Assembly: GCA_013399895.1 (NCBI GenBank)
Contig: VXBA01005040.1
Location: 310,001-374,000 of the forward strand
Direction of reading: 5' to 3'
DNA: 64,000 nt
From: Serilophus lunatus
Taxonomy: Eukaryota > Chordata > Aves > Passeriformes > Eurylaimidae
This document shows, one piece after another, positions 1 through 13,000 of this stretch. A program made the position numbers and the translations under genes. The notes beneath the pieces are model-generated. The model did no database searches, was not told where the DNA came from, and was given only the letters and a program-made list of their open reading frames with translations. The stretch's first letter is position 1, and every line of letters begins with the position of its first letter.

Positions 1-2590
1 GGGAAAGGGAGGCTGGAAAGCTGCAGGCTTAGCAGGACTTTAGGGTGCAAAGGGCAAATGAATGTACTAAAGAGTAGAATTAGAAGACAGGGGAAAGATG
101 ATAAAATAGGAAAGAACAAGGCTTTGCAGAGAGAAGCTGTGCCTCACAAATATTTTTCTGTTTTTGAGAAATCAGTATGTAGGTAAGGTTGAACTGGTTG
201 CTACAACACTCTAGGGTTCTCCAGAGCTTTTAACAAGTTCTCTCCCCAGAAGTTCTTAAGAAAAATAACCTGACAGGGGATAAGGGAGAAGGTCCTTTTG
301 TGATTTAGTAAATGGGTAAAAGCTATGAACAGTGGTCTCAGTGCAGGGATGTTACTCTGTGTCAGGCCTGTGCCTGGGGCTGTGTCATTCAGGGTGGTCA
401 CAAACAATATGTAAAGAGCTGGGGTAAGACCATTTCCTAATGAGAAGTGCTTGTTCAGGGCACAAAAATCTAAAATGAATATAAGGACCTGCAGAAGCTT
501 CTCATGGGATTGAGAGACTGGGTGGTAAAAGAGATGAAATTCACATATTAAGAAATGCAGGATAATGACCATTGCAAAAAAACAACATTAATTATAACTT
601 ACACAGTGATGAACTGTAGATTAGCTATTAGCATTCAGGGAAGAAATTGTGGGCTTGCTTTGAACAGTACTATGAAAACATTAGCTCAAGGCTCAGTAGG
701 AATGAGTAAGAAGGTACAGAGAATTTTAGAAATTATTAGGGAAGGAATAGAGAACATACCAGGAAATGTAATTAAGCACTGTTCATGAAAAGCTATGTAT
801 AGCTTTGGTTCCCCTGTGATGTAGGACACGAAAAAGCACACAGAAAGGCAACGACCATGCCTGAAAGCCCAAAAAAGCTTCCTCGTCGAGAGGATGAACA
901 AGGGGTGATACTTAATTCCTTACTGTATAAAAAGCTGCAGGCCTCAACCAAAACAGGCCCAAAATATTTTGAAACAAATTAAGGGAAATTTTTTATGACA
1001 CATCTCTGAACTGTAGGACTCACTTCTGTGGGATTTTGTCGATACCATATTCATCCATGCTAAAAATTGATAGATAAATTAGCTCAGGGAAAGTGTACCA
1101 TGGACATTCTGTGAAAAGGGGCTAGTGAATCCTAGGATGGGTACCAAAACCGAAAGTTGGAAACCTGTTCTTGAACCTTTTCTCTGAACCTCTGGAAGGC
1201 ACAAAAATCAGAAAATGGACACAGGGCAGCAGAGACCTTAGTGTTGTCCTGACTGCAGCAGATATTCTGCTCCTATGTCCAGAGAAATATTATTTACTTA
1301 GAAGAAAGAAACTAAACATCACATTACAGAAACTAATCTCGCAGGTAGACTCCAGCAGGCAGCAAACAGATGGATTTTCTGTTGCTTCCTCTGGGTACTG
1401 CCTTTTCTGGTTGTGTCCTTTTCTTCTTGTGTCCTTTTTTTATTTGACAGTCTGCTGCCTGCAGTACCATCTGATTGCTCTCCTTAATTACACATGGACA
1501 ACATGAAGTGCCTCACCAACTAATCTTATTTATTTCTAATTATACTGCTTTTTAAAATGAACCTGGCACTCTGAGTGTAATTCTTCTGTTGTTGTTGACT
1601 TTGGTATAACTCTGTGGGATGCCTGTGGCAATAGCTAAGGAAATGGAACATTTTTGAACAGAAAATCTAAAATGAGTCATGAGCTTGTGTTATGATTTTG
1701 TCATTCTGACTAATCAGTTTGAAGGCTGTGCTTCTCCTGTTTTTGTTATTTCTTTGCTCCTGACTGAGTGGCACAGACACGGTTACACACTTGGAGAGAA
1801 TACTGTGGAGTTGTTTCTCATTACATATGATCATAGGTCACTTGTACCACAAACCCTTAGGAACTTGAGGGCACTTCTCCCCTCAACATCAGCCACTCTC
1901 TCAAGGATCTTAGAAAGAGATTTTTTTTTCTGCTTATTTTAAAGGTTACTGCCTTCTGGCCTTTCCAAACTAGAACCTCAGACACTTCATTCTCACCCAC
2001 GCCAGGAAGTATCATATATTCTGTGTTTAGGGCTAGATTGTAGTTGGCAGGTGTTCTTTCCATCTGGCTTTTTATTTTATTTTTTTCTGCACAGGGATCA
2101 CATAAAGCTTTAGCAATTAAATCGTGTAATTCCCCTCGATGGGTTTCATAGTAGTTCTACTTTATGGTAGGGAAATAGTGGCAGTTGGAGGTGACATGAG
2201 AGAGTGTGAAAGGCAGCCAGGTCCTTGAGGTATCTCCCTGATGACATCTTAAAACCTGACCCCCACCTTGTTGGTTTACTGGGACAGCTCAGAGGTGATG
2301 CCCTTGGAGGTTACTGGTGTTTGATACTCGGGGGGAAGAGCTTGCTTGAGGACTAATAGGCAGTCTGGGATCAGGCTGAACTGTCTCCAGCAGAACTCTC
2401 ACATGGTTGTATGGCAGAGCCTGGAAACCAGCTTTGCTTTTTTAGAGTTTCTAGAGCAAATTTCCTCTCCTTGGGGATCTACAGGTTGCGTGATGCACTG
2501 ATTTAGTTGTAGGAATTATATTGTCAGACTGTGTCATTCCATTAATCAGGTAGGTCATATCCAGAGACCTAACACAATAACATCCCTGTT

Positions 2591-2591
<1 letters not shown>
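1..2591. other. Unique non-coding sequence, no gene recognised
   Basis: No exon, RNA gene or interspersed repeat was recognised. The interval is moderately AT-rich with frequent stops in all frames. Its longest open stretches are about 110-125 codons and show no domain, signal or composition typical of a real protein. The visible local structures are a 16-bp tandem duplication at 1411-1442 and a short T run near 1920-1929. This is consistent with intronic or intergenic avian DNA; a short exon cannot be excluded by eye. Confidence 0.6.

Positions 2592-2633
<42 letters not shown>
2592..2633. repeat. (CA)n dinucleotide microsatellite
   Basis: This is an uninterrupted run of about 21 CA units (42 bp) flanked by unique sequence. 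Perfect dinucleotide arrays of this length are normally polymorphic through replication slippage. Alternating CA/TG can adopt Z-DNA under supercoiling, but nothing nearby suggests a specific role. Confidence 0.97.
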
Positions 2634-2635
<2 letters not shown>

Positions 2636-4694
2636 GATAAATTGTTGAGTGATTCAGTTTTAATCTGAATTAATGTTTTCATTCAAGCTGTGGCTCTGCT
2701 CATGTGAGGAACACTGGTGCATTTCTGATTTCTTTTTCACACTAAATTGTCAGCATAATCTGCTGGCAGAAGCCAGAACTGCTGAAAAGAGGACAAAGGA
2801 AAGAGTTTGTGGAGGAGGTGGGAAAAAAACATATATTCTGTCAAACACAGTCAGACTGTCAGTCGGGGGGTTGGTGAAAACAGACGGCTGATCTGTGTGA
2901 TGTGAAAGTGAGCCCTAATGGGGGCAGGGAAAAGAACCAGGCAGATGGTATGTGGAGCCTGCTGCTGCTTATTGCATTGATCTAGTGTCCCTGTTACCTT
3001 GTGCCCCTTATCCCACCCATCCATTTCTTTGTTTTACTGAGATTATTGTGTATTTAGAGCCCCTTGCCCAATCCCCTCTGCAGGTGGAGTTACAGGTGAT
3101 ACTGAAAGAAAAATATTGAATGTTTATAGCTTGTTTAAAAGACTGTAGGGTCCTTTGGTATTTTCATTGTTTTCATTACCTTCATCGCAGGTTATTCCCT
3201 ATTGCATTCAAAGGAACTTTTGAATAGGCTAGCTACTGCATGGGAAGTAAGATCACTGACCAAATTGGTGTACATACCCAGTTTACATCACAAGAGTGGC
3301 TTTTTAGGGTATCCTTTGTCTCTAGGAATATTAATTATAACTAGTTAATTAAAGATGTGTCTGAGCTCAAAGTAGATGTAGAGAACAGAGGTGGAGAAAG
3401 TGAGAATTTTATTTTATGAAGACATAACAACAAGGATGGGTTCCTGTTCAACTCCTTGCCTCAGTCACTAACTGAATCATTCATCTAGGAAGAGAAAGGC
3501 CTTGTTTGAGCCCAGTCCTCTACCAAATTCTAAGCTAATGTCCGAATCTCCATGTTTCAAGCTATTTCTAAGTAAGTGTCTCTCATATGTGTGATAAGAA
3601 ATTCCAAAGTAGAGTAATACTCCAAAGGAAAATTGTACAAAATCAAGCAGATCTCCAGAAACACTTGGTTTTGTGATTCAGCACTTTCTGAAAGGTTCAA
3701 TTCATCAGTGACATGACTGATTGGCTCCACATGAACTTCCTTTCTTAAAGAAATCTCTTGACTGGTACACTGAGCAGATTTAATCTTGATATCTGTAGAA
3801 GAAAATCGATACAGTACCTCCAGCCATGATGCCTGGCTGTCTTCAGAGTAACTGCATTATAAACGATTCCAATGAATATTTATGGAGGATGCTTTGCAGT
3901 TTTTTATTCACTTCTAATCTCTGAGTGATGATCTAAGAGGACTGGTGTAACTGCTCTTCCATATGTCCTGGTGATAGACATTAATAAGCGTAATAATGCA
4001 TGAACAAAATCTGTGATAGTAAAGTCTTTTAAGTCTACAGTTGCTACTTCTCTGACTCCATTTCACAACTCTGTAATTCTGCAAGAGAAGAAAAACCCAT
4101 CTTTCAGAGAAATAATTAAAAAGGGGGTGACATAATCAATAGCTTTCACTAGTATCAGAACTCACCAGGTCTTCATTTAATGATACAGACAGAGAATGTC
4201 AAAGCCTGTTCCCAAACACAAGGAACAGCAATTCTTACTGCCTTGTTCACCTGAGAGAGGAGACCCTGAACAGCAGGAGAGTTTTGAGAAAGGACTGCAT
4301 TGGGAAAGCTCTCAAAAATGAATGTTCATACAATATATCTGTGAGACATGTTTTTGCTTTGTTAATATGACTGACTCAGAGGGAATAATATTTTACTTGT
4401 TCTGTGCTTCTGAACAAAAAAACCTGCCTTCATGAGTGCAAATGATGTTAACTATTGGGCTGTTTGTCTTCTGGCACCAGAAATAGGCCATGCAGTTACA
4501 TGATGTCTTTCTGTGCTGGCTCTGGGGAAAAACTTCCTGAAGGAACTGAGTGTAAGAAAGCCCAATGTTTTGTTTGATACTGATGCTGCTCTTTCATCCT
4601 GCATCATTAGGCTGTCCCAGTTTCCTCTACTGGAAAAGGGTCATTTCTCATTTAGTCAAGCAGAAATTTCCCAGCATCTAGCAATGGGAAATGG
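2634..4694. other. Unique AT-rich non-coding sequence
   Basis: No gene or repeat family was recognised. A small AT-rich block at 3331-3352 has a 7-bp inverted repeat (TTAATTA / TAATTAA) around an 8-bp centre containing CTAG, so two homeodomain-type TAATTA cores sit close together. The rest shows no structure I can support. Confidence 0.55.
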
Positions 4695-4736
4695 AAAAAA
4701 ACAAAACAAAACAAAACCGAAACCGAACCCAAAAAA
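4695..4736. repeat. A-rich (CAAAA)n-like simple repeat
   Basis: A run of seven A is followed by three to four imperfect CAAAA units, then CCGAAA-like variants and a final A6. This is ordinary A-rich low-complexity sequence. No retroposon body is visible immediately 5' of it, so I do not read it as a poly(A) tail. Confidence 0.85.
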
Positions 4737-6367
4737 GGACGGGTATTTATCAGGAGCAATTCAGACAATGGTAGGGGAAAGAAGGTGAAAACTCCTTCCC
4801 GAGTCTCCTGAGATGCCACAGTAGGGCTGTGCATCTGCAGTTCACTGCACCAGACTTCCATTCCTGTTTGAGGATATTTGAAATTGAGTATTGTCCTTTC
4901 TTGAGCAAGACGCAGCCATGGATAAAGCCCAGCCAATTTCATTGCAATTTCCACCCTCAAGTTAACCCCTCTCCATTGTAGAAATCAGCTTGAACAGAAA
5001 TTTCTTCATTTTGTAAGTCTGTACATACATAATGGCACAAGATAACACATAAACCCCCGTTACCAAGCCAAACTAGTTGTCCTGATCCAGGTTTTCCTGT
5101 GCCACCAAACGGAAACATTCCCAGTGCATCCTTCAGGACATCTCATGTAGATGCAGAGTGTTGTATGCTGAGACAGGATCATGCCCAAGCAGAACATATT
5201 TATGCCGTGCAGCCTTGATGAGCAAGATTACATCTGACTTACAGGGATTTCTCACTCTCCTGCAAAGCAATATCAAGTTCCTCATGAACAAAGCCCACAA
5301 CCAATCTAACGCAGGCCTATGAGCATAGCAGTGTTCACGTGAAATGTGCATTTCCAAATGTAAATTGTACAGTTGTGGCAATGCTTCAGCCTCATGGGAC
5401 ATTTCCATTCTGATGTGGAAAATGCAATCTCATATTTCTCTAGAGAATATGATTTCGTCTTTCATTTTTCTGTTTTGCATTGTCTCAACGAAACAGGAAA
5501 ATGTAGCAATGCCTTTAATTTTCTTTGGAAACCTGTTTTCATGGGGCATTTTGCTCAGCAGAAAGAATTCCTTTGCCCAGACATGCCCTTGTTTTCTTTC
5601 TAACAGCAATTCTTGAAGGCACTACAGCAGAATCCAGAAATTCATCAAAGAGAGGAGACATCTTGCAGTTTCTCAAGAGGTAACTTAAAGTCATCAGAAA
5701 AACTCTGACTTTACTCTGTGGGAGCCAACAACTTGGACTAGGGAAAGCCATAGGGACAAAGCAGCATCCAGGTCCAGGGGAGCTCCACTGGCTCTTCATC
5801 GTTTCGGCCACCAGAAAGGCATTTGCTTTGCTTCTAGTAACTGGGGTCCATGGAGACACAAACTAACCGGCCATTTTCTAGGTGACTTGTGCTGTTGGCA
5901 TCTATTTGCAGACAGTGTCTGCTTCTGAAACCACAGGACAAGACTTGGCAAAGTTAGATTTTCATTAATAAGGACAAATGGAGATGCTTTTCTCTTTATG
6001 AAAAGGGAAAACACTGGACTGTGAAATCCCACTAGTTGAGAAAGATGCAATCCTGCATGCCTGCTAGCCTGTCTGGAGCATCTCAGAGGTCAGACTATAG
6101 GAAAAATCTCTTGCTGGTTTGTTCTTACTTATGTATTATATACAAGGGAGGGAGAAGCAACATTGGTCAGGGCCAAGGTAGAGTAAGTGCAGTACAAGTT
6201 ATGATGGAAGACGTTCAGCCCTGCCTTCACTGCAGGGTCATTTTTCTCAACCTCTTCATTGCTGCTTAAAACATATGGTGGAACAATCCAATATGTTAAA
6301 TTAAGTGCAGAAAGAGCCCTCACCCAGCAAGCTGTCCTCTGACAGCTGTGCGAATACAAGTATCTGT
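4737..6367. other. Unique non-coding sequence
   Basis: No gene or repeat was recognised up to the CR1 fragment. Open frames of about 75-106 codons occur on both strands but overlap one another antisense and have no recognisable domains. The interval is treated as non-coding. Confidence 0.55.
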
Positions 6368-6778
6368 AGAAGTTTAACAGGCTGAGAAAGTTGGAGCTGT
6401 TCACTGTGGAGAAGAGCAGGTTGTTTGGAGATCTCATAGAACCCTCCAGTATCTGAAGGGGCTGCAAGGAACCTAGAACAGGACTCTGTATCAGGAACTG
6501 GAGTGACAGGACCAGGGAGGATGACTTCAAACTAACAGAGGGGAAATTTAGATTAGATAAATGGAAGAAAATCTTCCATGTGAGTGTTGTGAGGCCCTGG
6601 CACAGGGTGCCTAGAGAAGCTGTGGCTGCCCCATCCTTGAAAGTGTTCAAGGCCAGGTTGGGCAGGGCTGGGAGCAACCTGGTCTAGTGGAAGGTGTCCC
6701 TCCCCATGGCAGGAGGCTGGAAGGGAAAGAGTTTAAAGTCCCTTCCAACCCAGGCCATTCTGTGATTATATGATTCTA
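6368..6778 (+). mobile_element. CR1 LINE fragment, 5'-truncated 3' end
   Basis: The sequence follows the 3' end of CR1, the chicken-repeat-1 non-LTR retrotransposon. Landmarks in order are a degraded 'ctgagaaagttggagctgttc' region, 'gaggccctggcacagg', 'agaagctgtggctgcccc', 'ccaaggccaggttgggcag' style text, 'cccttccaaccc' near 6750, and a decayed octamer end ('tgattatatgattcta'). It contains only the last part of ORF2 and the 3' UTR, as expected for 5'-truncated CR1 copies made by target-primed reverse transcription. It is too short and mutated to encode reverse transcriptase and is an inactive fossil. A long antisense open frame across it is a by-product of CR1 composition. It belongs to the same sequence type as 36446-36869. 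Confidence 0.92.
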
Positions 6779-7471
6779 AGTTGTTGAACAAAACTGTCTC
6801 TCCTTAAAAAAAGGAAACTGTATCTGCTGTTCCCTTTGGGTGTAATTTCTCCCTTTTATATCTGGTGACCTCTAGTTGCAGTGGTACTGACTGCTTTGAG
6901 AAGTCCTAAAAACTTGCTATCAACAGGCTGTAGTTATGGAGCCATGTATGTGCATGTCAGGAGGCTGCTCTTCCATTAATTGTAGTCCTGGGCATTGGCA
7001 CTGACAGATTTTCAAAGGAATATTTAACATATGTGTCTTACACTTTTGTGGTATCTGTCCAAGGTGCAATCTCAGAGGAACCATGGAATATTTGCCATGT
7101 AGCAGTTGTTTGCTTTATGCAATCTCAAAAAAATGGGTTTCAGCATGAGAAAGTCATGTAGGAACAGCTGTGTAAGATGTGTAGGAATAATCAGGTCTCC
7201 TAACAGACTCCTCTCATTAGCTCAGAGGAGCGAAACATTGCCTGCATACCCCAGGGTATGATAATCTACTCCTGTCTGACTTCAGACTCTCAGGCATCCA
7301 GGAGCCCAAATAGTAGGTGAGCTCAGACAGAGAGATTCAATTTGCTTCAGATCAGGAGGAATAGGAATTAAGGTTTCTGCCTTGAACAAATGCGTCTTCA
7401 CTGGGGCTCTCCTTGCAACTCATGGTCTTGTGAAAAAGCACATGGATTAAACAAAAACCCTGCAGGTCAGA

Positions 7472-7500
7472 GGGGTGGGGTGGAGGGGAACAACACGGGG
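7472..7500 (+). other. Potential G-quadruplex, four G4 tracts
   Basis: Four runs of GGGG occur within 29 bp, at 7472-7475, 7477-7480, 7485-7488 and 7497-7500. The loops are T, TGGA and an 8-nt A/C-rich loop. The last loop is one base over the classical 7-nt limit, but four-tetrad tracts tolerate longer loops. Folding is inferred from the pattern; no promoter or gene context was found. Confidence 0.65.
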
Positions 7501-10500
7501 CTGAAGTATGGCTATCCATTCTTTTGAACTTTACCCCTAAATACATATTGTGCAAACAGCACCACACACCAGCTAAGGTAGTATAGTCCCTTGTGTTTCA
7601 TGGTGGCAATAAAAACCTCTTCAAAAACTGTGTCTTTGTTTCCACCTAGAAGTATGTAATGCCCTGCATTATTTATGAGCATACGCACAACAAGCAGTTG
7701 AGTGAATTCTCTTTGGGGGCTCATGGTTCAAAGGGAATGGCAGCTTCCTTTGCTTTCCCATATTCTTTATCTGAAGCACAAGAAAGCCTCATAAATTGCA
7801 GGTTGCTTAAGCAGTCAGAATCAAAAGGTTGCTGCTGCTGATGGAGAAACCGTTTGTAGGAAATAGGACACAAGGGTCTTCAGGGCAAAGGATTCCACTC
7901 AGTTTCCAAAAATACTCACTGTGATTAAAAACAGTTCATGTTTCACGCTGTGTCTCCCAGGGCCGAAGCCACTGGCAGCACAGACTTTGGCAAGGGGTGT
8001 AACTGGTGTGAAGGGCATCTGCCTCCCAGAAAAAGAAAGCTGGATGGGACAGTCCCTCCAACTGCCATCCATGGCCAATGGTGTGCATGTGTGTCTTGAG
8101 CCCATACCACTCACAAGACACTTTTGCAATGCAGGTCATGGTGCAGACGGGACTGTCAAAATGAGAAGCTACTGTTTGTGCAGAAATGGTTCCCTCCTCT
8201 GGGCAAAGTATCAAGGGATGCCAAAGATTTCTGCAGACTGTGTCTGTCTGTCTGTCCTGGAGAAGCTTTTTCTGTTGCTGGCAAGCAGCCAAATGTGGGA
8301 AAAAACCTCTGTCATCAGTGTGCAGCAATGCTCCCACAACCAATCCTGAGAAGAGTGATGAATACTGTGTCCAAATGAACCCACTGAGGGAAATTAAACT
8401 GCTTGTAATGACCTAGATTGGAATTTAGCTGCAACACTGGGACTAATGACTTTTTCTCCTGTGGAAAATGGCAGGGGAGCTCATCAGAGATGCTTTGGTC
8501 ACAGCCACCCTGAGAAGGTGCCTCCAACATGGTGCCCCTCTCAGCCCTGTCCTCTGACAGTGCTTACGGCAGGCTGAGGTTTGGGCTTGGTGGGGAGAGC
8601 AAGGAAGTTTAGGCACATGGATAAACAAAGGGATGAAGTTAGAGGCTGTAAAGGAATATGGGATCTTTTTTTTGCTGCAGCATGTACAGTGCATTATATT
8701 TCACATGAGGCCCTAATAGCTTTTAAATTAGGTGCTTCAGGACACCGTCAAATGACAACAGGTGAAGGAGTTAGTCTGTTTTTAAGAGGCATTTCTCATT
8801 ACTACAGATTTCCATTGCTCAACTGGGACATGGTAACTGACTGGAAGTGTGCTTCTAGTCCAATGCAATGGGAAATGTGATTATTTTCAGAGAGCTGGTC
8901 ACCAATTCTTTCCTAAGGACTCTGAAAATAATACTCAACTGACATAAGATTCTTCAGACTTGGAAAAAAATCATGTTCAGCTTGGCTCATTTGTAGGTCA
9001 TACAATTTAAGCATTAAATCTTATTTAAAGAGAATGGTAGAATCTTCTCCAGGAGGAGATCTGCAAGCAGAGAGATGTGATCATCTGCAGCAAGGATTCT
9101 GAAACACCATTGAGTGCAACGAGTGCACAAAGTTAATATAATGTGCAAGCCTCATACTCAGTGTGATCCACTAAGTGAACATTAAAGAACAACAAATCTG
9201 ATCAGCTGAAGTAATTTCTGGAAGTTCTAGTCTTGGGCCATCTCCCTGTGCATAGGATAACTCAACCACAAATGCCATCATGCATTAGATCCCAGGAAAG
9301 ATCTAACCAATTTCCAACAAAACCTGTGAGAAAAGAACAGAAAAACCTAAGTACTGACTCTGGTCTGCCCGTAGGAACCATCCTCCCAAGCTAGGCAGGT
9401 GGCTGCCAAACTGGCTTGTGTTGAAAGAGTAAAACCTCTTTTAAAACAGCTGAGAACAATTTCCTTGTATTCTTGCTCTTGAATGAGTTTGTAGCTATAC
9501 AAGGTATCACACAATTGGAGCTGCAGGGCTTAATTCTCACCAGGTGAATAGCACTGATCTGTTCTATGGCTGACTGCTTTTTTCTTAGATTGCACCACTA
9601 ACTTCCATTAATATTCAGGCTTATTGAATTCAAATGTGTTGTTCCTCCCAAATGCTTGTCAGCAATGGATTTGACTGGAACACTTGCACAAAACAAGCAC
9701 TACAGGGAATACAAAGAGCCCTTCTTTTTATTCTGCTCAGGCCAGAGAAGGATTCTCTACAATTACCAGTGAGAAACCCCTGACAGACAGACATAATGGA
9801 GATGAGAGTTGTGTCCGTGTTTTTGTGCATTGGGTGAAGATGTTGTGTATTCACAGTCACAGGGCTGGGCCTAAACCCAAAATATATGCAGAAATTCTAA
9901 ATGCTGCACAGCACTTTCTACGCTTAAAGAATGCGCTGGAGCACAGGCAGCTGGGTGGCTGGAGGAGGGGGAAATTACATTTATTTCCTCCTGACAGATC
10001 ACTCCATTTTATGAGAGTTATCTGCTGCACTAAGCAAATATTTAAATAAGGTGGCCCTGAGAACATCACAGAAGGATTTACTACAATGCAGATCTCATCA
10101 GAGATTCATAGATTGTAGGGGCTGAAGATCACATACTGATTGCTGTTATTATTATTAATTCATCTTTATTATTGCAGTAGTGTCTGGAGCCACTGAGAAG
10201 CCCCTTGGACAGGTTGGACGCAGCCGATGGAATGGGGCAGGCAAGAGCTACAGTGCTGACTGATCCCTGTCTGTCCCACTCCAAACCATCATGCCCTGCA
10301 CCAGACTGGCACCAGTAACAGTTCCCTGTACCACCATCCTCTGAGACAAATCCGCACTTGGCATCCAGACACAGATTCGAAGCTTGTGTCTGTCCTCAAG
10401 CTGCATATACCCTAAACCAACCTGTTTTTCTGATTTTCTGCGTGCGAAAGGCCACAGATTCCCCTGCTTCATTCACATCTTGTGCACATAGCCACAAGGG

Positions 10501-10622
10501 AAATGAAGCACTTGGTACCAGGAGTGACACCATCCTCTACTTCGCTGGGGACCACCTTGCTGGTTCTCCATGCAGAGATTGGGCTGAAACAGATATCACT
10601 GGTCAGTTTTTCACCTTACCCC

Positions 10623-10651
10623 AAGAAAAAACAAAACAAACAACAAAAAAA
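10623..10651. repeat. A-rich low-complexity tract
   Basis: An A-rich run with CAAAA and CAA units, ending in ACCCC. No retroposon body is visible upstream, so it is annotated only as simple sequence. Confidence 0.75.
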
Positions 10652-13000
10652 CCCCACACCTAAACCTGCTACTGTGAAGAGGAAATATTTGGTGTCTCAT
10701 ATGTGTCTCGAATGCCCTCTAGTGCTGAGCTGCACCCCTGGACGGGATTTTCTCCTTAGGCAGGATTTGGACTTGCCAACAAAATTCAATTCACATTCAG
10801 GATTTTATTTTGTTAATTAAAATGCTTATTGATGACTAGAGAGAAGCTGCTGGCTAGCCAAGAAGCAATATCCTGAGTCAAATAGCACGAAAGCAGTCTG
10901 AGAGAGTGATTTCATCAGCAGCAGATGGGAAATTGAGCTGTATAATGCAGACTGTTCCATCAGATTGTCCAAGGCAGTTTGTTAAGATTGTAAAGGAGCT
11001 GCCTTCTATTTGCAGCATTAAACATACTGCATCCTGGAGAATTCAAAGGTCCTTAATGTGTTAGACCAGTCAATATCAATTTGTTGTCCTATAGAAATAC
11101 ACAGGTTACTGTCTTTATCAGACTCCCTGTTAAATGAAATACTTTTCCCTTCCAAACTCACAGCTCTCCATCTACATTTATAGTGCATTGTTTAATACCC
11201 TAGAGCTAATGCAACTTTCTTCTCTTACACTGTCTGGAAGCAGAAAAGAAGTGGCTTTAAATAAATCTTGGTGTCTAAATTGTCTTTATTAGGCTTCATA
11301 TTTATAACAGGTGAGAAAAACAAAATTTCTTGCTTTTAGGCTGTCAGCTGTAGAATTAATCACTTATATTGCTTCTTGTGATCCTAAATGTTTCCAGAAG
11401 AATAAGCTTCAGCTGGAAGGAGACTGTTTGTCCCAGACCTGTTTCATGCTAGGGAGGAAAAAATCTCTCCCCATGCCCGTTTGCAGACTCAAACACATGC
11501 TTGGGTGCCCTATGGCAGTCCCACTTTCCTTGCAAAAGTATCCTTTTTAGTCAAGACTTAAATATCTCACTGAAGCCTTGTTTTCTCAAGTTCTTGTACC
11601 TAACTAGGCTTAGCAGGTCTATGTGAATGAAATTCATTTTAAGGTATGAATTTTAATAGACAAACTGCAACCCTACAGTTATCCCTGGAAGATTATCCTC
11701 CACAAAGGTGAAAATTAATGAATTTTCATGAGGGTGTTTTTATTTTAATCATATTTCTATTCCACAAATCATCTTGTAGTCTCCAAGATATTTACAAAAG
11801 CAAATTATTATGATTTTTTTTTTATTTTAATGCCTAATATAACTGAATCATGAAGATGGAGAATGAGAGGTCTGCTTTAGTAAGATCATGCAGTATATGA
11901 CACTTTCCTGTATTAGATATTCTATTCAAATAAGCCTTGCTAAAATTAGTCAAAAAAATCAAGTTTCAGTTACAGGTTGTCCTCTTTTTCTTAATTTAGT
12001 TATATTCACATATATCTGTGCCAAGAGACAGTGGTTTTCCAGTATGTGCTGTGCTTTCTTGATTGCTATCTGTTGGCTTATGATAAAGAGGGATAAATAT
12101 ATGTGTGGTCCAGAAATAATCTTCCTGGTTTCTTAAAACGAGTAGGTGGCAAAAGAAAGCCCTAAAATCCCAAGAGATGCCTCTTGCATTTGCCATGCTG
12201 TGAGTGGACAATCTGTGCATTGCACACCCTAAAATCCCCACATATATTTAACAACAGTGGCCTCTGGTGGAGTTTTGGCTAAGTAAGGGATATATTCACT
12301 AGAGGGTTAGGACATCTGGGCTCTGTGGTTATGGATTGAAGCTCAGTAACACGGCTTTAAGCATTGGTGCTTCCAAATAAGTCGTATTTTAGCCTTTCAT
12401 TAATACTGACCCAATTTTATCATGTGTTTAATACTGCTGCATTCTTAATCACTTAGAGTTTCATGGGTGACACTCTCTCAATGTGTTCCTTCTTCTGCTT
12501 TCCTTCAAATGTATTCTAAAGGTAGTTCTTGGGACATGGGAGTCCAATCTGTGCTTTTCTTTTGGCCTGGACATTGATTTAAACCTACCAGATAGGAATT
12601 TAACTCTCCCTCGGTTTTTTGCTGTTACATTTGGTCAAAATTCAAAAGTTACTGGGAGATGCAAGCAGCAAACTGCCAAAGACAAGGATAGAGAGAAGAG
12701 TAGTTGCCTTTTTATTTCACTAAAACTCTTCTAGGATAAGTGAGTCACTCCAGCTACTTTCTTAGGCTTTGGTTTAGCAACCTGTTCTCATTTAATAAGC
12801 ATGTAAAGCATATGTTTACCCTAAAGTACCAGTTTACATCCCATCTGGCCCAAGTCAATTGCTCGTGTATGTGCTTTTCTAAGGGCAACCTATGCATCTG
12901 CTAAAATTCCTTGCCAAATTGCAGCCTCTGATTCTTGTTTGGATATCCAGACTGATTTCTGTGACTTAGATCCATGTCTTGCAAGGCTTAGTCCAGAAAT

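Larger units (their letters stand above)
6779..13000. other. Unique non-coding sequence with a G-quadruplex motif
   Basis: No gene or interspersed repeat was recognised. Visible structures are four GGGG runs at 7472-7500, a short GTCT tetranucleotide run near 8237-8256, an A-rich block at 10623-10651, and AT trinucleotide-like runs near 10146-10172. The stretch 7921-8349 is relatively stop-poor on both strands (142 and 135 codons on opposite strands). The predicted peptides show no domain, and simultaneous openness on both strands points to composition rather than selection. Confidence 0.55.

Noticed and set aside
1355..1473. Inverted repeat GCAGGCAGCA / TGCTGCCTGC with nearby CAGATGG / CCATCTG
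   Set aside because: The second pair is in the wrong order to extend the first stem, so no coherent hairpin forms and a 10-bp arm with an 88-nt loop is weak.
6129..6677. 182-codon minus-strand open frame
   Set aside because: More than half of it lies antisense to the CR1 fragment. The peptide start matches the reverse complement of the CR1 3' end, and a similar antisense peptide appears at the CR1 copy near 36562-36771.
10101..10150. Possible degenerate CR1 terminus (ATTCATAGATTGTAGGGGCTG)
   Set aside because: Only about 30 bp are vaguely similar and there is no continuing CR1 body on either side.
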